Source of the DNA: an uncultured Candidatus Saccharibacteria bacterium
GTDB lineage: Bacteria > Patescibacteriota > Saccharimonadia > Saccharimonadales > Saccharimonadaceae
Assembly: GCA_946414465.1 (NCBI GenBank)
Contig: CAMKOP010000006.1
Location: 1-48,995 of the forward strand
DNA: 48,995 bases
Direction of reading: 5' to 3'
This document shows positions 1-8,703 of the stretch, one piece after another. The notes beneath the pieces are model-generated. The model was not told the origin of the DNA and did no database searches. It saw nothing but the letters and a program-made list of their open reading frames with translations. Each line of letters opens with the position of its first letter. Position 1 is the first letter of the stretch. Both the position numbers and the translations under genes were made by a program.

Positions 1-2
1 TC

Positions 3-1322
3 GGTACTGGCTCATCAGTAGAAGTAACCTATGATGCCTATATCTCCGCTACTCAACCTGCTGGAACATATGTAGGGCAAGTTAAATATACACTTGTTCA
101 TCCAAATAAGAGTGATAATTCTAATAAGCCGGTATACCCAATTCCTTCAAATCTTCTAACTGCTAACTATATTATCTATGCTCCAAATGATGGTGATGTA
201 GAAGGAGATATGAGTTCACTAGGATATACCGAGGCTCTTCATACCGCTTCACCAAAAGCCGGTAGACAATCTGCCTCAAGTTCCACCGTAAACCTTATCG
301 CTCCGAACTTCAAACGTGAAGGCTATGGCTTTGCTGGTTGGAGTACTTCCTTTGACGCTACTACTGCTACTAACCCAATTATCTATGGTCCAAACGAAAC
401 CATCTCCACTAACCCACAAGACGACCGTGGCCTAGATGTTTCAGGTGGCGCAGTACTTTACCCAGTCTGGATTGCTAAAGAAACAGGCGTCACTATGCAA
501 ACCTTTAACTCCACTAACTACTCAGCCTACACTTCAGCTCCAAATGGTACAGTCATTGCCCTAGAAGATGAACGAGACCATGATGTCTACGCTGTAGCTA
601 AATTAGCGGATGGCAACTGGTGGATGATAGAAAATTTAAGACTAGATGATTCTGCAATCCTTACCACAACAAATACCCATAACCCGCTACACGATACAAG
701 CAACAACGATATTGTTACATTGAAGACAGATTATGCCAATGGTACTATAGAAAACCATTTAGCTGCTTCCAATAATGGAACTTGGTGTACTAGTGGCAGT
801 GCCGCTTGTATTGACCAAACCATGCTAAATACCAATAATACCAGACTCTCAGACTCTAGTCTTACTGCAAGCTATAATGCCGAGAATGCTACTTCTAAAT
901 GGTACGGTTATGGTAACTATTATAACTGGTATTCTGCTACAGCTGGCAATGGTACTCATGGCAAAGCTTCTGGCAACGTAAACGGTGATCTTTGTCCAGC
1001 TGGTTGGCACTTACCATATGGCGGTAATGGTACTGGCACAGGTGGTTTTTATTATTTAAATACTCAAATGTCTAACGATACTTCTACTCAAGGCTCTAAA
1101 GACTGGCGTACATATCCTAACAACTTTGTTTACTCTGGGATCTGGAGTGGTGCCCAGGCGTACTATCGTAGCAACAGCGGCTACTACTATTCGTCGCGCG
1201 CTTACTATTACGGCGACGCCTACTACCTGTCCTTACGCAGTAGCAACGTCAGCCCCGGAGCCGGGGCAAGTAGCAGCAGCAAACACAGCGGGCTCTCAGT
1301 CCGTTGCGTAGCTGGTTCTTGA
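3..1322 (+). CDS. FISUMP-domain surface protein (5' end outside window)
   Basis: The reading frame is open from the first bases of the window, so the gene is truncated on the left and the first Met seen here (210) is not its start. The visible part begins with a Saccharibacteria-style extracellular segment (motif QPAGTYVG), followed by an InlB/Listeria-Bacteroides-type repeat (GYGFAGWS) and then a FISUMP (Fib_succ_major) domain with the hallmarks ADGNWWMIENLRL, YNWYSATAGNGT, CPAGWHLP and a C-terminal LSVRC. FISUMP domains have a C-type-lectin-like fold and usually sit on secreted or surface proteins. No sorting signal or membrane anchor follows the domain. The last ~190 bp (about 1130-1310) are much richer in G+C and in TAC/AGC codons than the rest of the gene, see findings. 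The role is probably adhesion or recognition; this is inference. Confidence 0.85.
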   Translation, partial: GTGSSVEVTYDAYISATQPAGTYVGQVKYTLVHPNKSDNSNKPVYPIPSNLLTANYIIYAPNDGDVEGDMSSLGYTEALHTASPKAGRQSASSSTVNLIAPNFKREGYGFAGWSTSFDATTATNPIIYGPNETISTNPQDDRGLDVSGGAVLYPVWIAKETGVTMQTFNSTNYSAYTSAPNGTVIALEDERDHDVYAVAKLADGNWWMIENLRLDDSAILTTTNTHNPLHDTSNNDIVTLKTDYANGTIENHLAASNNGTWCTSGSAACIDQTMLNTNNTRLSDSSLTASYNAENATSKWYGYGNYYNWYSATAGNGTHGKASGNVNGDLCPAGWHLPYGGNGTGTGGFYYLNTQMSNDTSTQGSKDWRTYPNNFVYSGIWSGAQAYYRSNSGYYYSSRAYYYGDAYYLSLRSSNVSPGAGASSSSKHSGLSVRCVAGS

Positions 1323-1367
1323 TTTTATTAAACAACTTGTGATAAAATATAAGCATAAAGGAGGTTT

Positions 1368-2300
1368 ATGCAATTAATTGCGATATTATTAATCACCGTG
1401 TCAATCCTGACATTGTTATCTGGTCTTGCAGTTTTCTTAGGCGCAAGCAAAGGCGACCGCGTGCGTTCGGCGTGGTTTTTCGCCGCCACTATTTTTGCCA
1501 CCATCTGGACTGTGGCTATTTCCCTATTCTTAATCGCCACGCCCGAGTGGAATGGCACTCTTACCCTCATTGTCGATATGACCTACATTAGCGCCATTTT
1601 CATCGATATTGCACTTCTTGGTTACATCAGTTGGCGCAAAAAATTCGGCAAAATCGCCACGCTCATTTTCTTTATTTTGGGGCTCATTTTTGCCGGTGTC
1701 TTCATCGCAAAACCAGAGTTACTTTATACCAATATCAATTTTTCCTCCACCGGCAATAGTCTCACCACTAACTTTGGTTCATTTTACTTTACCTACATCG
1801 CCTTTTTCTGCGCTCTCGTCCCTACTGTCATTCTTACTCTTCTTCACCAAATCTTCAAGTCCAAATCTACTCGTATCCGTGGTGGTGACCTTACTCTTCT
1901 CATCGGCTTTGCTATTTCAGGTACTATGTCACTCATCTTCAACCTCATCTTGCCACTCTGGACTTGGAATTTTATTTGGCTAGGGCCATTTGCCATTAGC
2001 ACCACCATTCTCGCTTTTTATTACACGATTTTAAGGTATCGCGTACTAAAACTTACCTCCCGCTGGCTCAAACTCTTATCTTACATCGTGCTAATTACTT
2101 CTGCCGCAGTACTTTATATGATTGTCTTTTATATTATTTTCATCGCAATGTTTAAAGGCTCTAGCCCTTCACTTGAAGTCATTATTCTAAACTTCATTAT
2201 GGTACTATTCTTCTTGCTCCTGATGCCCGCGATGAACGAACTCACCGCCTTTGTTCGCTCGCTAATTACCGATCAAGAAACTGAGAAAGAAGAAAAATAA
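1368..2300 (+). CDS. Multi-pass membrane protein, sensor-like 7TM/8TM module
   Basis: A 310-residue protein made almost entirely of hydrophobic helices (about eight to nine predicted segments) with a short charged cytoplasmic tail (DQETEKEEK). The layout resembles the N-terminal 7TM sensor region found in front of some histidine kinases, but no kinase domain follows. A clear ribosome-binding site (AAAGGAGG) sits three bases before ATG 1368, and a TGATAAAAT-like -10 lies upstream, so this start is well supported. The next gene begins one base after the stop, so the two are translationally coupled; a partnership between this membrane protein and the downstream CAP-domain protein is an inference from that coupling. 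Specific function unknown. Confidence 0.7.
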   Translation: MQLIAILLITVSILTLLSGLAVFLGASKGDRVRSAWFFAATIFATIWTVAISLFLIATPEWNGTLTLIVDMTYISAIFIDIALLGYISWRKKFGKIATLIFFILGLIFAGVFIAKPELLYTNINFSSTGNSLTTNFGSFYFTYIAFFCALVPTVILTLLHQIFKSKSTRIRGGDLTLLIGFAISGTMSLIFNLILPLWTWNFIWLGPFAISTTILAFYYTILRYRVLKLTSRWLKLLSYIVLITSAAVLYMIVFYIIFIAMFKGSSPSLEVIILNFIMVLFFLLLMPAMNELTAFVRSLITDQETEKEEK

Positions 2301-2301
2301 A

Positions 2302-3267
2302 ATGGACAGTGAAAAACCAAAGACGCCAAAATCCAAGACCACGATGCTCTTGTCCATCAATGCCGCGGCTATTTTGGTGGCTGGCGTACTAATCTCAAGC
2401 GCCATCTTCTTTAACGGCGGTATGGACTTTCGAATGGTCGGCGAACGCTCCGATATAGTACAAGATAGTCTCGGCGAAATGGATTTGCTCGAATCAGTTT
2501 CCGACTCCGACGCCGAAATCCATACTATCGATGTCACAGGTAACGACGATTATATTTCTACTTCTAGTCACGAATTCGATAGTTCTGCGGTCCCAGCCGA
2601 CGAATTATGGAACGAAAGCTCCATCGTGATTTATGCTACACCAGATATTGATATTTGCGTGAGTGGCAGCCTCTCAGACCTCGGCGCAATGTACTGGCAG
2701 ACCTCTAACCCTAATGTGATATCAGGTTTTTATGACTCGGCGCGCACCTGGTTAGGCTACAATAACGAAACTTGTCGCTATCCGGTAGTTAAGGGTGCTG
2801 GTACCACCACTATTACAGCTGGTACATATGACGGCAAGCGCAAAGATTCTATCACCGTAACTGTAGTTGACCCACCAATCGACCAATGGAAACACGAAGT
2901 CTTAACTCTAGTTAATAAAATTCGTACCAAGAATAAATTAAATCAACTTTCCTGGGGCATTACCTGCGAATCTGCCGCCGACGTCCGCGCCAACGAGTCT
3001 ATTAAACTCTACGCTCACACCCGCCCAGATGGTAGTAGTTGGGATACCGTTTGCCCGGCGCCGAGTTCTGGCGGCGTAAGTGGTGAAAATCTCGCCATCG
3101 GTAACGCCGCCGTCTCTCCTGCGTCAGTGGTAGCGTTGTGGATGGGTTCCGAATCCCACCGCGCCAATATCTTAAACCCAGATTACACCGATATGGCAGT
3201 TGGGTTTGTCTATCAACCAGACACTCTTTACCGTACTTATTGGTCTCAATTCTTTAGTACGTATTGA
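2302..3267 (+). CDS. Membrane-anchored CAP (SCP/PR-1) domain protein
   Basis: The 321-residue product starts with a short basic stretch and one membrane helix (about residues 14-34), placing the rest outside the cell. A Big-2-like segment (about 110-190, ending ITVTVVDPP) leads into a CAP domain (about 195-320) with the family features LVNKIRTKNKLNQLSW, GENLAIG and HRANILNPDYTDMAVGF. Bacterial CAP proteins of this type are extracellular and of poorly defined function (YkwD-like). It is separated from the upstream membrane-protein gene by one base and probably depends on it for translation. Its last ~20 bp overlap the convergent hydrolase gene on the other strand. Confidence 0.85.
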   Translation: MDSEKPKTPKSKTTMLLSINAAAILVAGVLISSAIFFNGGMDFRMVGERSDIVQDSLGEMDLLESVSDSDAEIHTIDVTGNDDYISTSSHEFDSSAVPADELWNESSIVIYATPDIDICVSGSLSDLGAMYWQTSNPNVISGFYDSARTWLGYNNETCRYPVVKGAGTTTITAGTYDGKRKDSITVTVVDPPIDQWKHEVLTLVNKIRTKNKLNQLSWGITCESAADVRANESIKLYAHTRPDGSSWDTVCPAPSSGGVSGENLAIGNAAVSPASVVALWMGSESHRANILNPDYTDMAVGFVYQPDTLYRTYWSQFFSTY

Positions 3268-4175
3268 TCATAAAATGCCGCTTCTATATTTGTCCCAAAT
3301 TGTCTTATTTGTTGATAAGATAATCCGCTCGTCATCACTACCGCGATAAAATGTCTTTCTTCTGTCACAAAATCAAGAATTGCTGCATCGTCATAAATCG
3401 TCCAATAAGAGCCGTTCCAGTTCCAGCCTACTTTATTATAGACATTGACCCGTTCCGAAAATCCACTTGGCAAACCTTGTCGCCAATTATAAGTCGTCAC
3501 CGGCTGATTAAGAAACGAATCTTTCATTTGCGCGACTAAAATCTCGTCTGTGATATCTGGATGTTCGTAAAACTTTTTCATCATCAGCATTATTTCAGTG
3601 GGTGTCGCCATCAGACTCGATGCCGTCACAGTAGTAACTCCAAAATCTGTCTGCACAATAGCATTTAACTCTTCGTGACCAATTTTGTTCCACAAGGTCT
3701 CAGCGCACGGCGAATTAGACTCGCGAATTGCAAGGTCTAAGCACTTCAAAATCGTATTTCTGGTCCAGCCCGCAATTTCTGACCCATCCCAAATACCATT
3801 TTGCACCCGACGATAGCCTTCATATACTACAAAAAGTTTATAGATTGAAGCAGTTTGAAATTTTGTATCTGCATTATATGTGCCGGCTACTTTATCAAGG
3901 TCGAGATCATATATTATGACACCCTTATCCCCACCTACTGCATTCGCCCAATTATCAACAGTAGTTTGAAAATCAATTTCTGCTGGTAGTTCTGGCTCTG
4001 GTTCGGATTCTTCTAGAATTTCTTCTGCCGTAGTATCGTCTTCAGTTAAAGCCTCCGGCGGATTGAGATAAGTTAAAACAGCAAATGTAAAAAAAGCCAC
4101 TATTGCACCAAGCATCAGCAGTCCAGCTATTATTTTAATTACGGCCGGACATTTGCTAGTCGATTTAGTAGCCAC
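3246..4175 (-). CDS. Anchored serine hydrolase, beta-lactamase/PBP fold
   Basis: A 309-residue protein with an N-terminal membrane helix (about 12-36) and an acidic linker (about 40-68), then a beta-lactamase-class-A-like domain. The SxxK motif is at S110-K113 (ASIYK), an SNS triad occurs at about 153-155 in the SDN position, and the KTG-equivalent is KVG at about 248-250. These are the catalytic landmarks of beta-lactamase-2/D-Ala-D-Ala carboxypeptidase relatives; whether it hydrolyses beta-lactams or trims peptidoglycan cannot be told from sequence. The gene starts 37 bp inside the 3' end of the upstream capA-like gene, consistent with one operon. Confidence 0.8.
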   Translation of the reverse strand: MATKSTSKCPAVIKIIAGLLMLGAIVAFFTFAVLTYLNPPEALTEDDTTAEEILEESEPEPELPAEIDFQTTVDNWANAVGGDKGVIIYDLDLDKVAGTYNADTKFQTASIYKLFVVYEGYRRVQNGIWDGSEIAGWTRNTILKCLDLAIRESNSPCAETLWNKIGHEELNAIVQTDFGVTTVTASSLMATPTEIMLMMKKFYEHPDITDEILVAQMKDSFLNQPVTTYNWRQGLPSGFSERVNVYNKVGWNWNGSYWTIYDDAAILDFVTEERHFIAVVMTSGLSYQQIRQFGTNIEAAFYDQYVLKN

Positions 4176-5617
4176 TTTGAAGTCTCCTCATCCATTAATC
4201 TTGTTTGTATTTCATTACCGTAGACTGTCGGCACGATATCAGTTTGCAAAATCTTATCTTTATAAATGTGATGCACAAGGATCAAGCTCCTCGTCGTCCC
4301 TGGCCACCAAATCTGGTCAAAGAATAGATTCCCCAGCCCATAATATATTGCGCCATTACCATAGAGCTCAAAAGTTTGCGGCTGATGCGCCGAAGTCCCC
4401 ACTACTACATCGGCACCCAGATCAATCAAATGCCTGAAAAACCCAATTTGGTCACCTGCCATCGAACCAGCATAGTCACAAGTTTGGTTTTCGTAAGTAT
4501 AGTCATAGGCATTGCACTCATAGTATTGAATGTCCACAATTACTAAATCACCGCGCGACTTAGCCTCGCTAATTTGCGCCGCCGCCACGTCTTCATAGTA
4601 TTGATTTGCACCAGGCGTGTTATCGTAAGTCGCCCCACCTGTCGACAAATTATAGGCTAGCATTGTAATGTTATTGTTTTTCTGTTCAATTTCGAGTGGC
4701 ACCGCCGCCTCGTCGGCAGTCTTTCCACCGCCTACCATTTTAATGCCATTAGCTACGTAAGTGTCAATGGTTTCAAGCGCCGAAATATCGCCACAATCTT
4801 GATTATGATTACCTGTGAGTTCCACTATGTCCAAACCGATTGCCGTAAGAGTATCGATAAAACGCCTATCCGAGCAAATATTTCGCGTCCCTGCATAACC
4901 ACTAAAAGATGATTCATTAGAAGTGTGTGTCAGATCAAAAGACGATAAATAATTTTTAATCCCCTCAGCAAAATAAGTCGCGTCACCCACTTGATATAAC
5001 TTCGCATTCATCCCGCGAGACAGCGCTGTCACGCCAGTTTGCGCCAGAGTTAGCACTGTATCTTTCTCGGGAAAAGTCTTCTTCATCGCTTCAGCCACCA
5101 AAGGCTCAATTTCTTTTTCATATAGTTCTGAATCAAAGCTTATAATCCGAAACACCGCCCCGTTCTTAAAATCATCCAGATAATATTCAGTATTAATTTT
5201 CATTAATCTCTGTGAAAACCCCAACTCCTCAATTGGGATCAACTTCCAAGGGCAATCAAGACAATTAGTGAATAGTTCATCCGCCGACTCTACCGTAATG
5301 TCCGTTTCCGTATTATAAAAATCTGTCACTGGCACATAAATATTGTATAAGAATTCATTATTCTTTAGTTCTGGCATCACTAATTCATTTCTTGCGGCAA
5401 TAGTTATATCTTTATCAAGATCCAATTCTTCTGTAAAAATGTTTTTGAAAAAGGCAAATTCCTCATCGCTCAAACTTTCATCAAGATATACCACACCCGG
5501 AATCCGAAAAAGGCCAGTTTTTGTAAAGAATTGCACCCCGATAAACACCACGGTAAAAATCAATACAAAAGAAATAATCCCAGTCATAAAGTTCTTTGCC
5601 ATTCGATGCTTAGCCAT
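4139..5617 (-). CDS. CapA-family metallophosphatase-like protein, membrane anchored
   Basis: The 492-residue protein has one N-terminal membrane helix (about 10-32), an extracellular-looking region, and a C-terminal PGA_cap/CapA domain (about 215-480). Diagnostic motifs are ELTGNHNQDCG, VVVDIQYYE-type strand and VVVGTSAHQPQ followed by YGLGNLFFDQ. CapA-family proteins are calcineurin-like phosphatase-fold enzymes linked to poly-gamma-glutamate or other cell-wall polymers; the substrate here is unknown. The start is supported by an extended -10 (TATGCTATAAT) exactly 6 nt upstream of the ATG, giving an apparently leaderless transcript. It is first in a two-gene operon with the beta-lactamase-fold gene. 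Confidence 0.82.
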   Translation of the reverse strand: MAKHRMAKNFMTGIISFVLIFTVVFIGVQFFTKTGLFRIPGVVYLDESLSDEEFAFFKNIFTEELDLDKDITIAARNELVMPELKNNEFLYNIYVPVTDFYNTETDITVESADELFTNCLDCPWKLIPIEELGFSQRLMKINTEYYLDDFKNGAVFRIISFDSELYEKEIEPLVAEAMKKTFPEKDTVLTLAQTGVTALSRGMNAKLYQVGDATYFAEGIKNYLSSFDLTHTSNESSFSGYAGTRNICSDRRFIDTLTAIGLDIVELTGNHNQDCGDISALETIDTYVANGIKMVGGGKTADEAAVPLEIEQKNNNITMLAYNLSTGGATYDNTPGANQYYEDVAAAQISEAKSRGDLVIVDIQYYECNAYDYTYENQTCDYAGSMAGDQIGFFRHLIDLGADVVVGTSAHQPQTFELYGNGAIYYGLGNLFFDQIWWPGTTRSLILVHHIYKDKILQTDIVPTVYGNEIQTRLMDEETSKWLLNRLANVRP

Positions 5618-5651
5618 AGCATAATTATAGCATATGTGTTACAATTTATTT
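5618..5651. promoter_or_regulatory. Divergent promoters for capA-like and GH97 genes
   Basis: On the minus strand TATGCTATAAT is followed by six bases and the ATG at 5617. On the plus strand TACAAT (5640-5645) is followed by six bases and ATG 5652. The second observation is why ATG 5652 is preferred over the in-frame ATG at 5634 for the GH97 gene. No Shine-Dalgarno sequence precedes either start. Confidence 0.6.
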
Positions 5652-7634
5652 ATGTTTAAGTGGGCCAACTTATTTAATTTCAAAAAACAGGATTTCGAAA
5701 AAACCATAGTTTCGCCAAACGAGCGAAATAGTTGTGTGGTCTTTTTGAAAAATGGCCAAGTTTTTTACAAGGTATTTCGCGACAACAAAATTATTATCGA
5801 CCAATCTGAGCTCGGCTTCAAACTTTGCGGCGAAAACCCACTTGGTGTTAATCTCAAGCTCATTCGTTCCACTATGAAACGTCACGAAGAAACCATCGAG
5901 CTTCCCTGGGGCGAAGATCGCTTTATCAAGAATAATTACAACGAAATGGCTTTTTATCTCACCGAACCAAAAGATGATAAACGAATCTTTACTCTGCGCT
6001 TTCGGGTGTTTGACGATGCTGTGGCTTTCCGTTATGAAATCCCACCCCAACCCAAATTTCAACGCCTAAGTGTCGCTGAGGAGCTCACCGAGTTTAATAT
6101 TAATCTCAATTCAACTACTTGGAAAATCCCCGCTTATCAACCAGATCGCTACGAATATAATTACGAAAAATGCTCCGTGTTTGACCTAAAGCGTCCTGCA
6201 CACACACCACTCACCATTAAAACTCCCAGAGGGTGTTATCTATCACTTCACGAAGCCGCTCTTTACAACTACGGCTCTATGACCATCAAACTAAACGCCA
6301 AAAATAAGCTTTCAACTGACATTACACCGTTATCCGATGGTACCAAGGCCCATCTAAATCTTCCCTTTGAAACTCCCTGGCGCCTCGTAATGATTGCCGA
6401 TTCCGCCATCGAACTCACCACTAATCGTGTGATATATTGTCTAAACGACCCACCACACCAAGATTTTTCCTGGGTCAAGACTTTAAAGTTCATCGGCATC
6501 TGGTGGGCGATGTATGTCGGCGAATGGACCTGGGCGCCCGGTGAGCGTCACGGTGCTACCACCGTTCATGCCAAAGAATACATCAACGCCGCGGTGCGTC
6601 TCGGCATCACCGGTCTCTTAATTGAAGGTTGGAACGATGGCTGGGAAGGTGATTGGCTCGAAAATGGCATCAACAATAGCTTTACCAAATCTACACCTGA
6701 CTTTAATCTCGAAGAAGTTTCCAGTTTCGCCAGAAGTTGCAACATCGAACTAGTCGGCCACCACGAAACTGTCGGCTTCATCGATAACTACGAAAAACAA
6801 TTAGAAACCGCCTACAATTATTATGCCGCGAATGGTATTCATTACATCAAGACCGGCTACGCCGGCAGCCAAATTCTAGTTAATGGTCGCAGAGAATATC
6901 ACCATTCCCAACTCGGCGTGATGCATTATCAGAAAACCGTCGAGCTAGCCGCGAAAAAACACATCTGCCTTGATATTCACGAACCAATCAAAGGCACCGG
7001 CATCGAGCGCACCTGGCCTAATCTCTTGTCGCGCGAAGGCGCCCGTGGCCAGGAATACGAAGGCGGCGCTATCACCCCATCACACACCTGCTTCCTACCG
7101 TATACTAGATTGCTTGCCGGCGGGATGGACTACACCAATGGCATTTTTGATATTAAAAATAGCGTTAAACATATCAATACTACACTCACTCGCCAAATTG
7201 CCTATTTTGTCACCATTTATTCCGGTATGGCAATGGCTGCTGACCGCCCATATATTTACGAAGAGCGTCATATGGATGTCTTTCAATTCATTCGTGATGT
7301 GCCAACCAATTTCGAACGCACTATTCCTCTCGCCGGTGAAATTGGCGAATATTACGTAGTAGCCCGTAAAGCCAGAGATAGTGGAGAGTGGTATGTCGGT
7401 GGCGTCACCGACGAAACCCCACGACGATTTAATCTCAATCTAGATTTTCTAGATAATGGCGTCTATCTTGCCGAAATATATACCGATTCTGATGACGCAC
7501 ATTACCGTGACAATCCTTTCGGTCACGTTATCTCTAAAAAACACGTCGGTCGCAACGAAGCGCTCGACATTTATATGGCGCCCGGTGGCGGATTTGCTAT
7601 TCGACTCGTGCCGTCACAATCAAACGGTGCGTAG
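5652..7634 (+). CDS. Glycoside hydrolase family 97 (alpha-glucosidase-like)
   Basis: A 660-residue enzyme with the three GH97 parts: an N-terminal beta-sandwich (about 1-265), a central (beta/alpha)8 barrel (about 270-560) and a C-terminal beta domain. Family signatures include WWAMYVGEWTW, HGATTVHAKEYIN, LLIEGWNDGW, LDIHEPIKGTGIERTWPN and GARGQEYEGG. GH97 includes the SusB alpha-glucosidases. At the position where retaining members carry the Asp nucleophile this protein has IKTGYAGS, and Glu is present in HEP and GQE, so an inverting mechanism is inferred. No signal peptide is seen, so it probably acts in the cytoplasm on imported or stored alpha-glucans, together with the GH57 and glycosyltransferase genes further along. 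The 3' end overlaps the convergent sortase gene. Confidence 0.9.
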   Translation: MFKWANLFNFKKQDFEKTIVSPNERNSCVVFLKNGQVFYKVFRDNKIIIDQSELGFKLCGENPLGVNLKLIRSTMKRHEETIELPWGEDRFIKNNYNEMAFYLTEPKDDKRIFTLRFRVFDDAVAFRYEIPPQPKFQRLSVAEELTEFNINLNSTTWKIPAYQPDRYEYNYEKCSVFDLKRPAHTPLTIKTPRGCYLSLHEAALYNYGSMTIKLNAKNKLSTDITPLSDGTKAHLNLPFETPWRLVMIADSAIELTTNRVIYCLNDPPHQDFSWVKTLKFIGIWWAMYVGEWTWAPGERHGATTVHAKEYINAAVRLGITGLLIEGWNDGWEGDWLENGINNSFTKSTPDFNLEEVSSFARSCNIELVGHHETVGFIDNYEKQLETAYNYYAANGIHYIKTGYAGSQILVNGRREYHHSQLGVMHYQKTVELAAKKHICLDIHEPIKGTGIERTWPNLLSREGARGQEYEGGAITPSHTCFLPYTRLLAGGMDYTNGIFDIKNSVKHINTTLTRQIAYFVTIYSGMAMAADRPYIYEERHMDVFQFIRDVPTNFERTIPLAGEIGEYYVVARKARDSGEWYVGGVTDETPRRFNLNLDFLDNGVYLAEIYTDSDDAHYRDNPFGHVISKKHVGRNEALDIYMAPGGGFAIRLVPSQSNGA

Positions 7635-8088
7635 CATCATTATTATCAAGTGGCTCACCAGCGCAAGTCATCAGAATCAAAGTGTCCTCGTCTTCTGCAG
7701 CCAAAATCTCTCGCATTGAAATCATACTTTTTTCCTGGGTAATCATACTTTCAACTTTATAAATCATACTTTTATAAATTATCTCGTCGCCGATATGAAG
7801 ATTTCTTAATTCAGAAAACACCGTCCCAGCGTGACCAATAAGCAGAGTCTTATTTTTGGCCCGCGTAAAACTCCCCACGATCGTATCAGGTGTCTTTAGT
7901 TCCCCGTGCTCTAGTTTTAACTCCGTCACATCGGAAGTCAAATTTACCAGAGGTATTTCTAGCCTAGTCGCCACCACATAATCCGATGCCCCCGCCGGTA
8001 ACAGTCCAATTGCAAGATAAATCAAAAATCCCACCACATATAATGGCAGAATTATTTTCCTAAAATCAAAGGATTTCTTTAGTTCCAC
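7597..8088 (-). CDS. Sortase
   Basis: The protein has an N-terminal membrane helix, then a sortase beta-barrel with the catalytic His in LLIGHAG, Cys in LMTCAGE and Arg in HRLIV (spaced 56 and 13 residues apart, as in sortases). Sortases attach surface proteins carrying a C-terminal sorting signal to the envelope. I place the start at GTG 8088 (163 residues) rather than ATG 8106. The TATAAT of a good extended -10 overlaps ATG 8106, so transcription should begin after it, and AAAAGGAG sits just before the GTG. A decayed C-terminal sorting signal (46724-46858) suggests a PxxADTG-like substrate motif in this genome. The subclass cannot be assigned confidently. The gene overlaps the 3' end of GH97. 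Confidence 0.83.
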   Translation of the reverse strand: MELKKSFDFRKIILPLYVVGFLIYLAIGLLPAGASDYVVATRLEIPLVNLTSDVTELKLEHGELKTPDTIVGSFTRAKNKTLLIGHAGTVFSELRNLHIGDEIIYKSMIYKVESMITQEKSMISMREILAAEDEDTLILMTCAGEPLDNNDATHRLIVTARVE

Positions 8089-8133
8089 ACCACTCCTTTT
8101 TTTCATTATAGCACAAGCGGAAAATTTGTGCTA
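8089..8133 (-). promoter_or_regulatory. Sortase promoter with inverted repeat
   Basis: TGTGCTATAAT reads on the minus strand just before the sortase start. An 8-bp inverted repeat, TAGCACAA (8109-8116) with TTGTGCTA (8126-8133), overlaps this -10 region. It could be an operator, or a hairpin ending the upstream metallopeptidase transcript; there is no T tract after it on the minus strand, which argues against a standard terminator. Confidence 0.4.
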
Positions 8134-8157
8134 AAAATCATACTTTTAAAATAAAAA

Positions 8158-8703
8158 TCATACTCCCGGATTAAACATTTTAAGTTTTTTCTCGTGATTT
8201 TTATAGTTTTTGTCGTGCGCACCCACTTCCGCCCAAAAAGCCTTTGAATGATCCATATGATTTAAATGTGCCAACTCGTGCAAAATCACATAATCGCGCA
8301 ACACTTCCGGCACCTTCATCAAACCAATATTTAAAGAAATCGTCCGATTGGAAGAACACGACCCCCACCTTGTGTTGGCGTGAGTTAACCTACACTTGTC
8401 ATAATGATACCCGTACAATTTGGCAAAGTATTCCAGGCGATACGGCAAATATTCCCGTGCCTTTTTCATCAATAACTTTTTCTGGTAATCCCGCGCTCGT
8501 TGCTCCTTAGGGTTCTTTACTGGCAACTTCTCCCGAATCGCTTCCCTATTAGTATTCAAAAATCTCTTAGCCAAAAATTCCGAAGTATACTTCGGCACCG
8601 TCATCGCCAGTCGCCCCGAAGTCGACACCGTAAACTTCACCCCCCTTACCAGGGAGTTTTTGCGGACTAAAACTTCGCCAAATTCATCGTCTTTTAGGAG
8701 CAT
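8158..8703 (-). CDS. YgjP-type (DUF45) zinc metallopeptidase
   Basis: The 181-residue protein matches the YgjP/WLM family: an N-terminal region with RGVKFTVSTSGRLAMTVPK, the motif TRWGSCSSNRTISLN, and the zinc-binding HELAHLNHMDHSKAFW near the C-terminus (HExxH plus a downstream His). Members are cytoplasmic putative metallopeptidases, sometimes linked to restriction-modification loci; no such partner is next to it here. It overlaps the upstream kinase gene by 20 bp, so the two are probably co-transcribed. The stop TGA lies inside one copy of a short repeated motif (AGTATGATT). Confidence 0.85.
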   Translation of the reverse strand: MLLKDDEFGEVLVRKNSLVRGVKFTVSTSGRLAMTVPKYTSEFLAKRFLNTNREAIREKLPVKNPKEQRARDYQKKLLMKKAREYLPYRLEYFAKLYGYHYDKCRLTHANTRWGSCSSNRTISLNIGLMKVPEVLRDYVILHELAHLNHMDHSKAFWAEVGAHDKNYKNHEKKLKMFNPGV

